Shown piece after piece: positions 50,839 through 59,616 of a stretch of DNA of 64,000 nucleotides. The notes beneath the pieces were generated by a model that worked only from the letters and a program-made list of their open reading frames with translations, was not told where the DNA came from and did not search any database. The stretch is from an uncultured Oscillospiraceae bacterium (GTDB taxonomy: Bacteria; Bacillota; Clostridia; Oscillospirales; Oscillospiraceae): positions 1-64,000 of the forward strand of contig CANQQB010000003.1 in the NCBI GenBank assembly GCA_947625845.1. The letters run 5' to 3'. Position numbers and translations under genes: made by a program. Position 1 is the stretch's first letter. Every line of letters starts with the position of its first letter.

Positions 50839-51822
50839 ATGAACAACGAGCATCTCATTATTTTTAAGACCGACGACGGCGCCGTATCCCTGGACGTGCG
50901 CATGGACGAGGATACCGTCTGGCTTTCCCTGGACCAGATGGCGGCGCTTTTTGACCGGGACAAATCGACCGTTTCCCGGCATATCAAAAACGTGTTCGAG
51001 GAAGGCGAGCTGGAACAGGCGGCAACTGTTGCAAAATTTGCAACAGTTCAACAAGAGGGCTCCCGGCAGGTAGAGCGGCAAATCGACTACTACAACCTGG
51101 ACGTGATCATTTCCGTGGGCTACCGGGTCAAGTCCCTGCGGGGCACCCAGTTCCGCCAGTGGGCCACGAAGCGGCTGAACGAGTACATACGCAAGGGCTT
51201 TGCCCTGGACGACGAGCGCCTGAAAAACGGCGGCGGCCGGTACTTCCGGGAGCTGCTGCAAAGGGTCCGGGACATCCGCTCCAGCGAGCGCAACCTGTAC
51301 CAGCAGGTCACGGACATCTACGCCACGGCCATCGACTACGATCCAAGGGCAGAGTTGACGCGGGAATTTTTCGCCACAGTCCAGAACAAGATGCACTACG
51401 CCGCCCACCAACACACCGCGGCGGAGATCATATACCAGCGTTCGGACAGCGAAAAGCCCCTGGTGGGCATGACAAATTTCAAGGGCATCTATGTCACCAG
51501 GGACGACGTGCGCGTCGCGAAAAACTATCTGACGGAGAAGGAATTACAGGTGCTCAATCTGCTGGTCTCGCAGTTTCTGGACTACGCCGAACTCCAGGCA
51601 TTGGAGGAACACGCCATGACCATGCAGGACTGGGCGGAGGAGCTGGATCGGCAGCTTTTGGGCAACCGCCGTCCGCTTCTGGAGGGCAAGGGCAGCGTCT
51701 CCCACAAGGAGGCCGTAGAAAAAGCGGAGCGGGAGTTTGAGCTTTACCGCGCACGGGAGATGAGGCAGTTGGAGAGCGATTTTGACCGGGCCGTCAAGGA
51801 GCTTTCGTCGCCGCTCGCGTAG
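50839..51822 (+). CDS. RhuM family protein
   Basis: VWLSLDQMAALFDRDKSTVSRHIKNVFEEGEL...QVERQIDYYNLDVIISVGYRVKSLRGTQFRQWATKRLNEYIRKGF. Confidence 0.9.
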   Translation: MNNEHLIIFKTDDGAVSLDVRMDEDTVWLSLDQMAALFDRDKSTVSRHIKNVFEEGELEQAATVAKFATVQQEGSRQVERQIDYYNLDVIISVGYRVKSLRGTQFRQWATKRLNEYIRKGFALDDERLKNGGGRYFRELLQRVRDIRSSERNLYQQVTDIYATAIDYDPRAELTREFFATVQNKMHYAAHQHTAAEIIYQRSDSEKPLVGMTNFKGIYVTRDDVRVAKNYLTEKELQVLNLLVSQFLDYAELQALEEHAMTMQDWAEELDRQLLGNRRPLLEGKGSVSHKEAVEKAEREFELYRAREMRQLESDFDRAVKELSSPLA

Positions 51823-51952
51823 CTAGCCCGGGATTCGCCGCAAGCGGCAAACCCTGAATAGCCCGCGGCGTCTCCTTTTTCCCAACGGGCAGGCGTGCCC
51901 GTTGGGAGCCCTGGTAATAAGGTTGCCGCCTTTTAGGCGGCAATTTGATTTA
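51805..51952. repeat. Family B repeat, unit 1
   Basis: TCGTCGCCGCTCGCGTAGCTAG...GGGATTCGCCGCAAGCGGCAAACCCTGAATAGCCCGCGGCGTCTCC...hairpin CCCAACGGGC/GCCCGTTGGG...GCCGCCTTTTAGGCGGCAATTTGATTTA. Confidence 0.85.
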
Positions 51953-51978
51953 GCGGCGCCCGCCGCTTCCATATGGAA

Positions 51979-52064
51979 AGCCCCCCTTGTCAAAGGGGGG
52001 TGCCCGCCATCGGCGGGCGGGGGGATTGCCGTCGGACAGTGAAACTAACGTTACAATCCCCCAG
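51979..52064. repeat. Family A-related element (copy R11) between the two family B units
   Basis: AGCCCCCCTTGTCAAAGGGGGGTGCCCGCCATCGGCGGGCGGGGGGATTG...CAATCCCCCAG. Confidence 0.75.
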
Positions 52065-52067
52065 TCA

Positions 52068-52252
52068 TCGTCGCCGCTCGCGTGGCTAGGTCGGGATTCG
52101 CCGCAAGCGGCAAACCCCGAATAGCCCGCGGCGTCTCCTCTCCCCACGCGACAAGCGTGCCGCGTGGGGACCCCAATAGGCGCCAGAGCCAGCCCCCTTT
52201 ACACAAAGGGGCCGTCCATAATGTCGCCGCCTTTAGGCGGCAATTTGATTTA
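52068..52252. repeat. Family B repeat, unit 2
   Basis: TCGTCGCCGCTCGCGTGGCTAG...GGGATTCGCCGCAAGCGGCAAACCCCGAATAGCCCGCGGCGTCTCC...hairpin CCCCACGCG/CGCGTGGGG...GCCGCCTTTAGGCGGCAATTTGATTTA. Confidence 0.85.
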
Positions 52253-52271
52253 AATCCTCTTCCTTATTGAC

Positions 52272-52324
52272 GCCTCCCCTGTGTAAGGGGAGGTGTCAGC
52301 GCCCCGCGCTGACGGAAGGGTTGT
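52272..52324. repeat. Family A half-element (copy R12)
   Basis: GCCTCCCCTGTGTAAGGGGAGGTGTCAGCGCCCCGCGCTGACGGAAGGGTTGT. Confidence 0.8.
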
Positions 52325-52338
52325 CGCCGCCGCTGTTT

Positions 52339-52941
52339 TTATTCGTCCGGCTGCTGGCCGTCGTGGGCGCGCCACTGGCACGGACCCAGGTCCATATGGG
52401 TGAACACGGCCCGGAAGGACGAATCCTCCGGACTGCACGCGTACACGCCGAACCGGACCTCGCCCGCCGCCTCCCACATGTGGCACACCCGCATCTGGGA
52501 GAACCGCACCCCATCCTGAGAGCACTCGATACAAAAATCGTCCTCCCGGCGGCTCAAGCGGTACCACATGGACTTGATACCCGCGTCGATCTCGGTGGTG
52601 GCCCAGTCCGAATAGCCGTGGTTGGTGACCACGCTGCCCAGGTGCTGGAAGCGCTCGTTTTCGTACTCGATGGACGCCTTCAGCCAGTTCTCGCTGTCCA
52701 GGTACAGCGCCACGCCGCACTGGTCGAACCGGTGCTTACTTTCAAATTCCGTCTTGACCGTGAAGGAAAAATACCTCTCCCCCGTCGCCATTTGCAGCAC
52801 GGGGGCGTTGTCGTTGCGGAAGTGGTAATAGGTCCGCTGCCACAGGTCCGTATGGGGCTTTGTGACGATCTCGATCTTATCGTCAGAAATCGTGAAGCTC
52901 TCCGGCCGCCGGGTCCATTCCAGCGCTTTCGTGTCAAACAT
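52339..52941 (-). CDS. DUF1349 domain protein
   Basis: 200 aa; LWQRTYYHFRNDNAPVL, KHRFDQCGVALYLDSENWLKASIEYEN, DDFCIECSQDGVRFSQMRVCH. Confidence 0.8.
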   Translation of the reverse strand: MFDTKALEWTRRPESFTISDDKIEIVTKPHTDLWQRTYYHFRNDNAPVLQMATGERYFSFTVKTEFESKHRFDQCGVALYLDSENWLKASIEYENERFQHLGSVVTNHGYSDWATTEIDAGIKSMWYRLSRREDDFCIECSQDGVRFSQMRVCHMWEAAGEVRFGVYACSPEDSSFRAVFTHMDLGPCQWRAHDGQQPDE

Positions 52942-54058
52942 CGTCCTGTTCCTCCCTGTCGGTAGTTTTTTCGCCGTCCGCCGCGTGGAGCCGCCGGCGC
53001 ATGCGGTTCAGATGCTGCTCGAAGTGCCCCTGGTCCATGAACGCCGCCAGAGCGTACTGCTCCAGCACGGGCACGGAGCAGGAGTACATCCCCACCCGCT
53101 CCCGATATACCGGCGCCAGGTCCCATGGCAAGATCATATACCCCATGCGCATGGACGGAGCCAGGCTTCTGGAAAAGGTGTTGATATAGATGACCCGTCC
53201 CCGCTCGTCCAGCGCGTACAGGCTCTCCAGAGGCTTGCCGGGCATGAAGAACTCGCTGTCGAAGTCGTCCTCCACGATATAACCGCCGGTCCTGTCCGCC
53301 CATTGGAGATATTCGTACCGCTTGGCGGCGGGAGCGGTGACGCCGGTGGGCCAGCTGTGAAAAGGCGTCACGTGCAGCACGTCCGCTTTCGTGGCCGCCA
53401 GAGCCTCGCTCTCGATACCCTCCGGCCCGATGGGCAGCCTGTCCACGCGCGCGCCAAAGCCCCGGTACACCGCCTCGATCTGGCCGTAGCTGGGCCACTC
53501 GATGGCGTAGGTCTTATCGCCCCCCAGCATCCGGGCCACGGCCCCGTAAAGCTGCTCGGAGCCGGAGCCCACCACGATCTGTTCCGGCTGCGCGTACATG
53601 CCCCGGTACCGGAGCAGGTACCGGGCAATGGCGTTTCGCAGCACGGCGCACCCCTCGTTGGGGGACCGCTCCACCAGCCGCCGGCCCTGGTCGCTTATCA
53701 CCCGGCGCAGCGTCCGGAACCACAGGGCATAGGGGAAATCCGTCTGGCCCGCCGCCGATTCCTCCGGCAGCAGCCGCAGGGGTTCCCTGTCCCTGGACGA
53801 AGCCGCCGGCAGCGCGCCCACGGCCAGCGCGTAATACCCGCTGCGCTCACGGGAGCGGATATACCCCTCGTCGGCCAGAAGCTGGTAGGCGCTCTCCACC
53901 GTCACGGCGCTGACGCCCAAATGGGCAGCCAGAGCCCGCTTGGAGGGCAGCTTTTCACCGGGACGGATGTTGCCCGCGGCGATATCGTCCCGGATGCAGC
54001 GGTACAGGGCATAATATTTTGGCCCTTGTCCCGCCCTCTGCAGCTCGTATGTCAGCAC
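52934..54058 (-). CDS. MocR/PdxR-type regulator (GntR HTH + aminotransferase domain)
   Basis: IRPGEKLPSKRALAAHLGVSAVTVESAYQLLADEGYI; YIVEDDFDSEFFMPGKPLESLYALDERGRVIYINTFSRSLAPSMRMGYM. Confidence 0.9.
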   Translation of the reverse strand: MLTYELQRAGQGPKYYALYRCIRDDIAAGNIRPGEKLPSKRALAAHLGVSAVTVESAYQLLADEGYIRSRERSGYYALAVGALPAASSRDREPLRLLPEESAAGQTDFPYALWFRTLRRVISDQGRRLVERSPNEGCAVLRNAIARYLLRYRGMYAQPEQIVVGSGSEQLYGAVARMLGGDKTYAIEWPSYGQIEAVYRGFGARVDRLPIGPEGIESEALAATKADVLHVTPFHSWPTGVTAPAAKRYEYLQWADRTGGYIVEDDFDSEFFMPGKPLESLYALDERGRVIYINTFSRSLAPSMRMGYMILPWDLAPVYRERVGMYSCSVPVLEQYALAAFMDQGHFEQHLNRMRRRLHAADGEKTTDREEQDDV

Positions 54059-54061
54059 GCC

Positions 54062-55204
54062 TCACACGATCTCCGAGTAGCTGCCCAGATACCGGAACGT
54101 CTCGCACAGCTCCTCCAAATCGGCCATCAGTTGGATGAACCGGGGGGAGTAGACGCTCGTCTCCAGGTCGAAGTAGAACATGAACTCAAAATCCCTGTCG
54201 GGCAGCGGCCGGCTCTCCAGCTTTGTCAGGTTGATGCCCAGCGCGGTGATACGGCTCATGACCCGGTACAGTGCCCCCGGCCGGTGGCTCAGGGTGAGCA
54301 TGACGCTGGTCCTGTCCGCGCCGGGGAATATCTCCGGCTCCTTGCCGATGCAGATGAAGCGGGTGTAGTTGTTGCCCTTGTCCTGCACGTCGGCGGCCAG
54401 GGTATCCAGGCCGTACAGCGCCCCGCAGGCGTGGGAGCTGAGCGCCGCGATATCCCGCCTGTCGGACTCGGCCACGCGTTTCGCGGCCACGGCGGTGTTC
54501 TCGCACACGGTCACCTTCACGCCGGGCATGGACTTCAAAAACTCCGCGCACTGGGCAATGGCCTGCTCATGGGAGAATATCTCTTTGATGTGCTCTTTTT
54601 TCACGCCGGACTTGACCATGAGATTGTGGTCCACCTTCACCCGCACGGAGCGGACGATGCTGAAGTTATAGGCCATCATCAGATCGTATATGCGGTTGAC
54701 GGACCCGGCGGTGCTGTTTTCCAGCGGCAGCACGCCGTACTGGCAGAAGCCGCTGGCGATGGCGGAGAACACGGCCTCGAAGCTGCGCACATAGGAGATA
54801 TGCGCCTGGTCAAAGAGCTTGTCCGCCGCGATCTGGGAATAGGCCCCCTCCACCCCCTGGCATGCCACGGTGGCCGTCTCGGGGAAGAGCTGGCGGGTGG
54901 TGGCCAGGCTTTTTTCAATGCGCGCGCACAGCTCGCTTGGTCCCCGCAGTAAACTGGCCTGATAGCTCTGACTCACGTCCTGCAAGGTGGCGTACACCAC
55001 CCCGGCGTAACCGGCCAGGCTCTCCCCCGCCGCCTGCTGGAACCGTGCCCTGGCCTGCCGCTGTCCCACCAGGTCCACAGGCGCCAGGCCCTGCGCCTGA
55101 CGCTCCTTTGCCAGCTCCGCGCTCAGCTCCATCCGGCGTGCGAACAGCGCGCCGATCCGGCCGTCCAGTTCGTCCATCTGCTCCTTCAGCTTTTCCAGGT
55201 CCAT
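54062..55204 (-). CDS. pheA: Bifunctional chorismate mutase/prephenate dehydratase
   Basis: N-terminal chorismate mutase helices; VACQGVEGAYSQIAADKLF; C-terminal ACT-like LTLSHRPGALYRVMSRITALGINLTKLESRPL. Confidence 0.93.
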   Translation of the reverse strand: MDLEKLKEQMDELDGRIGALFARRMELSAELAKERQAQGLAPVDLVGQRQARARFQQAAGESLAGYAGVVYATLQDVSQSYQASLLRGPSELCARIEKSLATTRQLFPETATVACQGVEGAYSQIAADKLFDQAHISYVRSFEAVFSAIASGFCQYGVLPLENSTAGSVNRIYDLMMAYNFSIVRSVRVKVDHNLMVKSGVKKEHIKEIFSHEQAIAQCAEFLKSMPGVKVTVCENTAVAAKRVAESDRRDIAALSSHACGALYGLDTLAADVQDKGNNYTRFICIGKEPEIFPGADRTSVMLTLSHRPGALYRVMSRITALGINLTKLESRPLPDRDFEFMFYFDLETSVYSPRFIQLMADLEELCETFRYLGSYSEIV

Positions 55205-55237
55205 CTTTTTCGCCTTTCCTGATAGTAAATAAATAAT

Positions 55238-55624
55238 TCAAAACAGCGCCATCTGCTCATCCGGCGGCCGTTCGCGGATGACGCCCAGCCGGATAAACAC
55301 CGGGTAGAGATAGCTGGCCCCGAAGGTACCCAGCTTTTTGGGACCGGTCACGACGCCGCCCAGCTCCAGCGCCTTGTGGAAGGCCATGAACACGGTGCTC
55401 TGGGTGATGCTCTTCTCCTTGCGGCTGATGAACATCTCCCCGCTCATCTCGCCGTCCCGGCGCTCCCGGATAAGGTAGGTATAGGCCAGACCCTTGGCCG
55501 TGCGGAACGTGTCCCCCTGCATGGCTATGAGCGCGTCCCACAGGGCCTCGTCCAGCGTCTGCGCGTCCGCGCCGCCGTCCAGCGCCGCCCGGAACCGGGC
55601 CAGTGCCCGCGCCTTTTCGTCCAT
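55238..55624 (-). CDS. Conserved hypothetical protein
   Basis: 128 aa uninterrupted frame; high-GC codon pattern; no family recognised. Confidence 0.6.
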   Translation of the reverse strand: MDEKARALARFRAALDGGADAQTLDEALWDALIAMQGDTFRTAKGLAYTYLIRERRDGEMSGEMFISRKEKSITQSTVFMAFHKALELGGVVTGPKKLGTFGASYLYPVFIRLGVIRERPPDEQMALF

Positions 55625-55674
55625 GCTCCCACCCCCGCATGAATGGTATCACATTCCGTTGCGAAAGGCAAGAA

Positions 55675-55710
55675 AAGGCCACTGTAAAACCCGTGCTTTA
55701 CAGTGGCCTT
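55675..55710. terminator. Bidirectional-type hairpin terminator
   Basis: AAGGCCACTGTAAA acccgtgc TTTACAGTGGCCTT. Confidence 0.75.
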
Positions 55711-55727
55711 ATTATTTATGTGGCTTT

Positions 55728-56861
55728 TTACTCCGCAGGGGCTTCCTCGCCCAGAGGCGCCAGCATGTCGGTCAACAGCGTGACGAACGACTGGGTAAGC
55801 TCCGTCGTGGCTTCCTCCGAAGTCATGTCGGAGAGCATGACCAGCGCGCTCTCATCCACAGGCGCGGGGACGAACGCCACGTTCTCGCCCTCCGTGGAGG
55901 TGATGGTCAGGGTCACGCCGAAAGTGGAGGCGGTCTCCCGATCGGCGCCGCTGGTGGAGCCCCAGGACCAGTTGGTCTGCACGCCGTCCTCGGCGTTCAC
56001 GCTGGAGTAGTCCAGGCCAAGGACGAAGTAGAGATCCTCGCCTTCGGCGGTGACGTTGAACTGGCCCAGCTTGGCCGCCTCGCCGGTCGTGCCCTTGATG
56101 TTGACCGAGATGTCCACACCGGCGTTCCGGACGGCGTCGCCCAGCCCGGCGGGCTGGCCGTTCAGGCTGACCATATCCAGCATGCTGGCAATGGTCTCGG
56201 TGTCCAGTGTGACGGTGGTGATCTCATACTCGCCGTACGGGATCGTGACCACGCTGCCGTCGGGGCCGTCCACTTCGCCGCCCATCTGTTCGGTCTCGTT
56301 GGTGACGCACTCGCTCAGCACGTCGACGACGCCCTCCGCGTCGATGCCCACGGTGGGCGCTTCGGTGGCCTCGGGCATCTCGGGTGCTTCTGTCTCCACA
56401 GGCTCCTCGATCGCGGACGGCGTCCGCAGCAGGGCGTTGATGATCGTCTGCGCCGCGCTGTCGGTGTCCACGCTCTGCAAAAGGGCGACGAGACTGTCGA
56501 TGCCGCTCTTCATGGACCGGGACAGGATGGCCGCCAGGTCGATGCCGTAGTCCTTCACGCCCAGCGTGGGGCTGTCCATATGCAGGGCGCAAAGGCCGTC
56601 ATCCTGCAAGGTGAAGGTCAGCTCGCCCAGAGGCTCGTCGTCCTTGTTCACGCTCATGCGGAACCCGCGGGACCCGTCGACGCTGGCGGCCTCCAGCACG
56701 GCGGTCACGCCGGTCAGCTCGATGATCTGGTCATTGACGATGAAGCTGATGTCGGAGACCGTGTAGCTGTTGGCAACAGACGCTTCCTCCGCCGCCAGAG
56801 CGGTGGCGCCGCAGCTCAGCAGCATCACAGCCGCCAGCAGGATCGCAAGCACTTTTCTCAT
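55728..56861 (-). CDS. Secreted protein of unknown function
   Basis: Signal peptide MRKVLAILLAAVMLLSCGATALAAEE; low-complexity E/P/T linker. Confidence 0.65.
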   Translation of the reverse strand: MRKVLAILLAAVMLLSCGATALAAEEASVANSYTVSDISFIVNDQIIELTGVTAVLEAASVDGSRGFRMSVNKDDEPLGELTFTLQDDGLCALHMDSPTLGVKDYGIDLAAILSRSMKSGIDSLVALLQSVDTDSAAQTIINALLRTPSAIEEPVETEAPEMPEATEAPTVGIDAEGVVDVLSECVTNETEQMGGEVDGPDGSVVTIPYGEYEITTVTLDTETIASMLDMVSLNGQPAGLGDAVRNAGVDISVNIKGTTGEAAKLGQFNVTAEGEDLYFVLGLDYSSVNAEDGVQTNWSWGSTSGADRETASTFGVTLTITSTEGENVAFVPAPVDESALVMLSDMTSEEATTELTQSFVTLLTDMLAPLGEEAPAE

Positions 56862-57030
56862 GTTTTTTCCTCCCCAGTTTAATTCATGTTATATGGCGCG
56901 GGTCCTCCGCGCCGCCCTTTATTATCAAACGTTTTCGCGGATTTGTCAACACCGAACGCGCCCGGCGGACGTATTGATTTTTCCATTTTCATCTTCTATA
57001 ATTAGATAAGTTTGCGAAGGAGGGAGAAAA

Positions 57031-57990
57031 ATGACCATAGTTTTAATAATTGCCGCCGTACTGGCGCTGGTGCTGCTGCTGAGCTATGTGGCCTACCGCA
57101 TCCCCTTTTATCACGCTGACCACACGGCCAGCCCCTACGACCTGCCCCCGGAACATCAGTACGACCCCTACCGGGAGAAGATGACGGCCCTGATATCCGA
57201 GATGGACGCCGTGCCCTTTGAGCCCGTCGAGATCCAGTCATACGACGGAGCGAAGCTGTTCGGCCGGTACTACCCCGCCGCGGAGCAAAACGCGCCGCTG
57301 CTGATAGGCTTCCACGGCTTCAAGAGCACCGCTCTGCGGGACATGGCCGGCGGCGGGAAGCTTGCCCGGCAGCTTGGCATGAACCTGCTGCTGGTGGACC
57401 AGCGCTCCCACGGCAGGAGCGACGGCAAGACCATTTGTTTCGGCGTGAAGGAGCGGTTCGACTGCCTGGGCTGGGCCAAATACGCGGCGGAGAAATGGCC
57501 CGGCCGGCCCATCGTCCTGGCGGGGGTTTCCATGGGCGCGGCCACGGTGCTGATGGCCTCCGACCTGGACCTGCCCGGCGAGGTAAAGGGCATCATGGCC
57601 GACTGCCCCTACTCCGACCCCTCCGCCATCATCAAAAAGGTGGGACGGGACAGCATGGGGGCCCTATCCATCGCCCTGTACCCCTTCATCCTGCTTGGCG
57701 CGCGGCTGTACGGCGGCTTCAGCCTGACGGCCGCCTCCCCGGTGAAGGCCGTGGCCAACGCCAAAGTCCCCATCCTGCTCATCCACGGCGAGGACGACCG
57801 GTTCGTCCCCTGCGACATGAGCCGGGAGATCTTCGACGCCTGCACCGCCCCCAAGACCCGCGTGACGATACCCGACGCGGCCCACGCCATCGCCTATATC
57901 CTGGACCCGGACAAGTACGGCCAGGCTGTCCGGAAGTTCCTGGCCTCGGTGGGCGTCATCGACAAGACAAAGGAGCGCTCAATCAGTTAA
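57031..57990 (+). CDS. Alpha/beta hydrolase with N-terminal TM anchor
   Basis: LIGFHGFKSTALRDMAG; VDQRSHGRSDG; LAGVSMGAATVLMAS. Confidence 0.9.
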   Translation: MTIVLIIAAVLALVLLLSYVAYRIPFYHADHTASPYDLPPEHQYDPYREKMTALISEMDAVPFEPVEIQSYDGAKLFGRYYPAAEQNAPLLIGFHGFKSTALRDMAGGGKLARQLGMNLLLVDQRSHGRSDGKTICFGVKERFDCLGWAKYAAEKWPGRPIVLAGVSMGAATVLMASDLDLPGEVKGIMADCPYSDPSAIIKKVGRDSMGALSIALYPFILLGARLYGGFSLTAASPVKAVANAKVPILLIHGEDDRFVPCDMSREIFDACTAPKTRVTIPDAAHAIAYILDPDKYGQAVRKFLASVGVIDKTKERSIS

Positions 57991-58021
57991 CATAATTTTA
58001 CATCAAGAGGAGAGGAAAGAC

Positions 58022-59400
58022 ATGAAACTGACCCGTTCCCAGACCGCTGCCTTCGGTATCGGCGCCGTAGGCAAGGACATGGTGTACGCCCTGTCCGCCA
58101 GCTATGTGATGTACTTCTACCAGGACATTCTGGGCCTGTCGGCCACCTTCGTGGGGCTCATTTTAATGATCGCCCGGGTGTTCGACGCGCTGAACGACCC
58201 GTTCATGGGTATTTTAGTGGCCAAGACCCGGACGAAATGGGGCCGGTTCCGGCCCTGGCTTCTCAGCGGCACGGTGCTCAACGCCTTCATCCTCTACGCC
58301 CTGTTCGCCGCGCCGGACATGAGCAAGGCACGGCTGATGGTGTATTTCGGCGTGGTGTACATCCTCTGGGGCGTGACCTATACCATGATGGACATCCCCT
58401 ACTGGTCCATGATACCCGCCGTCACCGACACGCCAAAGGACCGGGAGAACCTGTCCGTGGTGGGCCGCACCTGCGCCGGCATCGGCTCGGCGGTCATTCA
58501 GGTCGGCACCCTTTTGGCGGTGGCCGCTCTGGGCGGCGGCAATGAGCGCACGGGCTTCGGCGCATCGCGCTGATCGTGGCGGTGCTGTTCGTGGCGGCGG
58601 AGATCGTCTGCTGCGCCAAGGTGAAGGAGCACGACATCGGCAGGATGTCCACCTCCACCGTGGGGGAGATGTTCAAGGCCCTTTTCCGCAACGACCAGGC
58701 CATGATAACCGTGCTGGCCATCCTGATGATCAACGGGGCATTGTACCTGACAAGCAATCTGGTCATCTACTTCTTCAAGTACGACTTCGGCGGGACCGGC
58801 TGGATGGGCAATTACACCGTGTTCACCACCGTCGGCGGCGCCTGCCAGATACTGGGCATGATGGTGGTCTACCCCCTGCTGCACAGGAAGCTGGGCAACA
58901 CGACCATCTTCAAGTGCGCCCTGACCATGGCGATGGCGGGCTACGGGCTCATACTGGTGGTGTGCTTTCTGGGCTTCAGCTCCAACCTGCTGCTGCTTTG
59001 CGTGTGCGGGGCGCTGGTGTTCGCCGCCAACGGCATTTTGACCGTGCTGACCACGGTGTTCCTGTCCAGCTCCGTGGACTACGGCCAGCTGAAGACCGGC
59101 CGCCGGGAGGAAAGCGTCATCTTCTCCATGCAGACCTTCGTGGTGAAGGCCGCCTCCGGCATCGCCGTGTTCATCACCGGCATCGGCCTGGACGCCATCG
59201 GCCTGGTGGGGGACACCTCCGAGACCGGCGCGGTGGTGGCCCAGAGCGCCAGTACCATCACGGGCCTGCGGCTGCTGATGACCATCCTGCCCATCCTGGG
59301 GCTGACGGTGGCGTTCATCTTCTTCGTGAAGAAGTTCACCCTGACCGACGAGAAGGTCCGGCAGATCGCCGACACCCTCCACAGCCAAAAAGGAAAATAA
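58022..59400 (+). pseudogene. GPH-family (MFS) sugar:cation symporter, split by a -1 nt frameshift near 58558
   Basis: N-terminal half 58022-58573 (ends ERTGFGASR*) and C-terminal half in another frame to 59400 (RRIALIVAVLFVAAEIVCC...KVRQIADTLHSQKGK). Confidence 0.8.
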
Positions 59401-59428
59401 AGGAAATCAGACGCGTGCGCACAGGACA

Positions 59429-59462
59429 GCAGCCGGCGGGGACGTATGTCCCCGCCGGCTGC
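59429..59462. other. Perfect 15-bp inverted repeat with 4-nt loop
   Basis: GCAGCCGGCGGGGAC gtat GTCCCCGCCGGCTGC. Confidence 0.85.
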
Positions 59463-59465
59463 GCG

Positions 59466-59616
59466 CAATGTGGGCGCAAGTGGGCGCTAAAACGGCCCCA
59501 AAAGGCCAAAAAACGCCCCAAAATGTCCCAAATGCCCAAAAATGTCCCGAAAATGCCCCACTTTGGGCGCTAAATGGGCGCTAAACAGATGCTTAAATAA
59601 GCGCTTAAACAGGCGC
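59466..59616. repeat. Degenerate ~10-bp-period array with phased A-tracts
   Basis: Seven A-tracts centred near 59490, 59501, 59510, 59521, 59531, 59540, 59551; flanking GGGCGCTAAA repeats. Confidence 0.7.
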
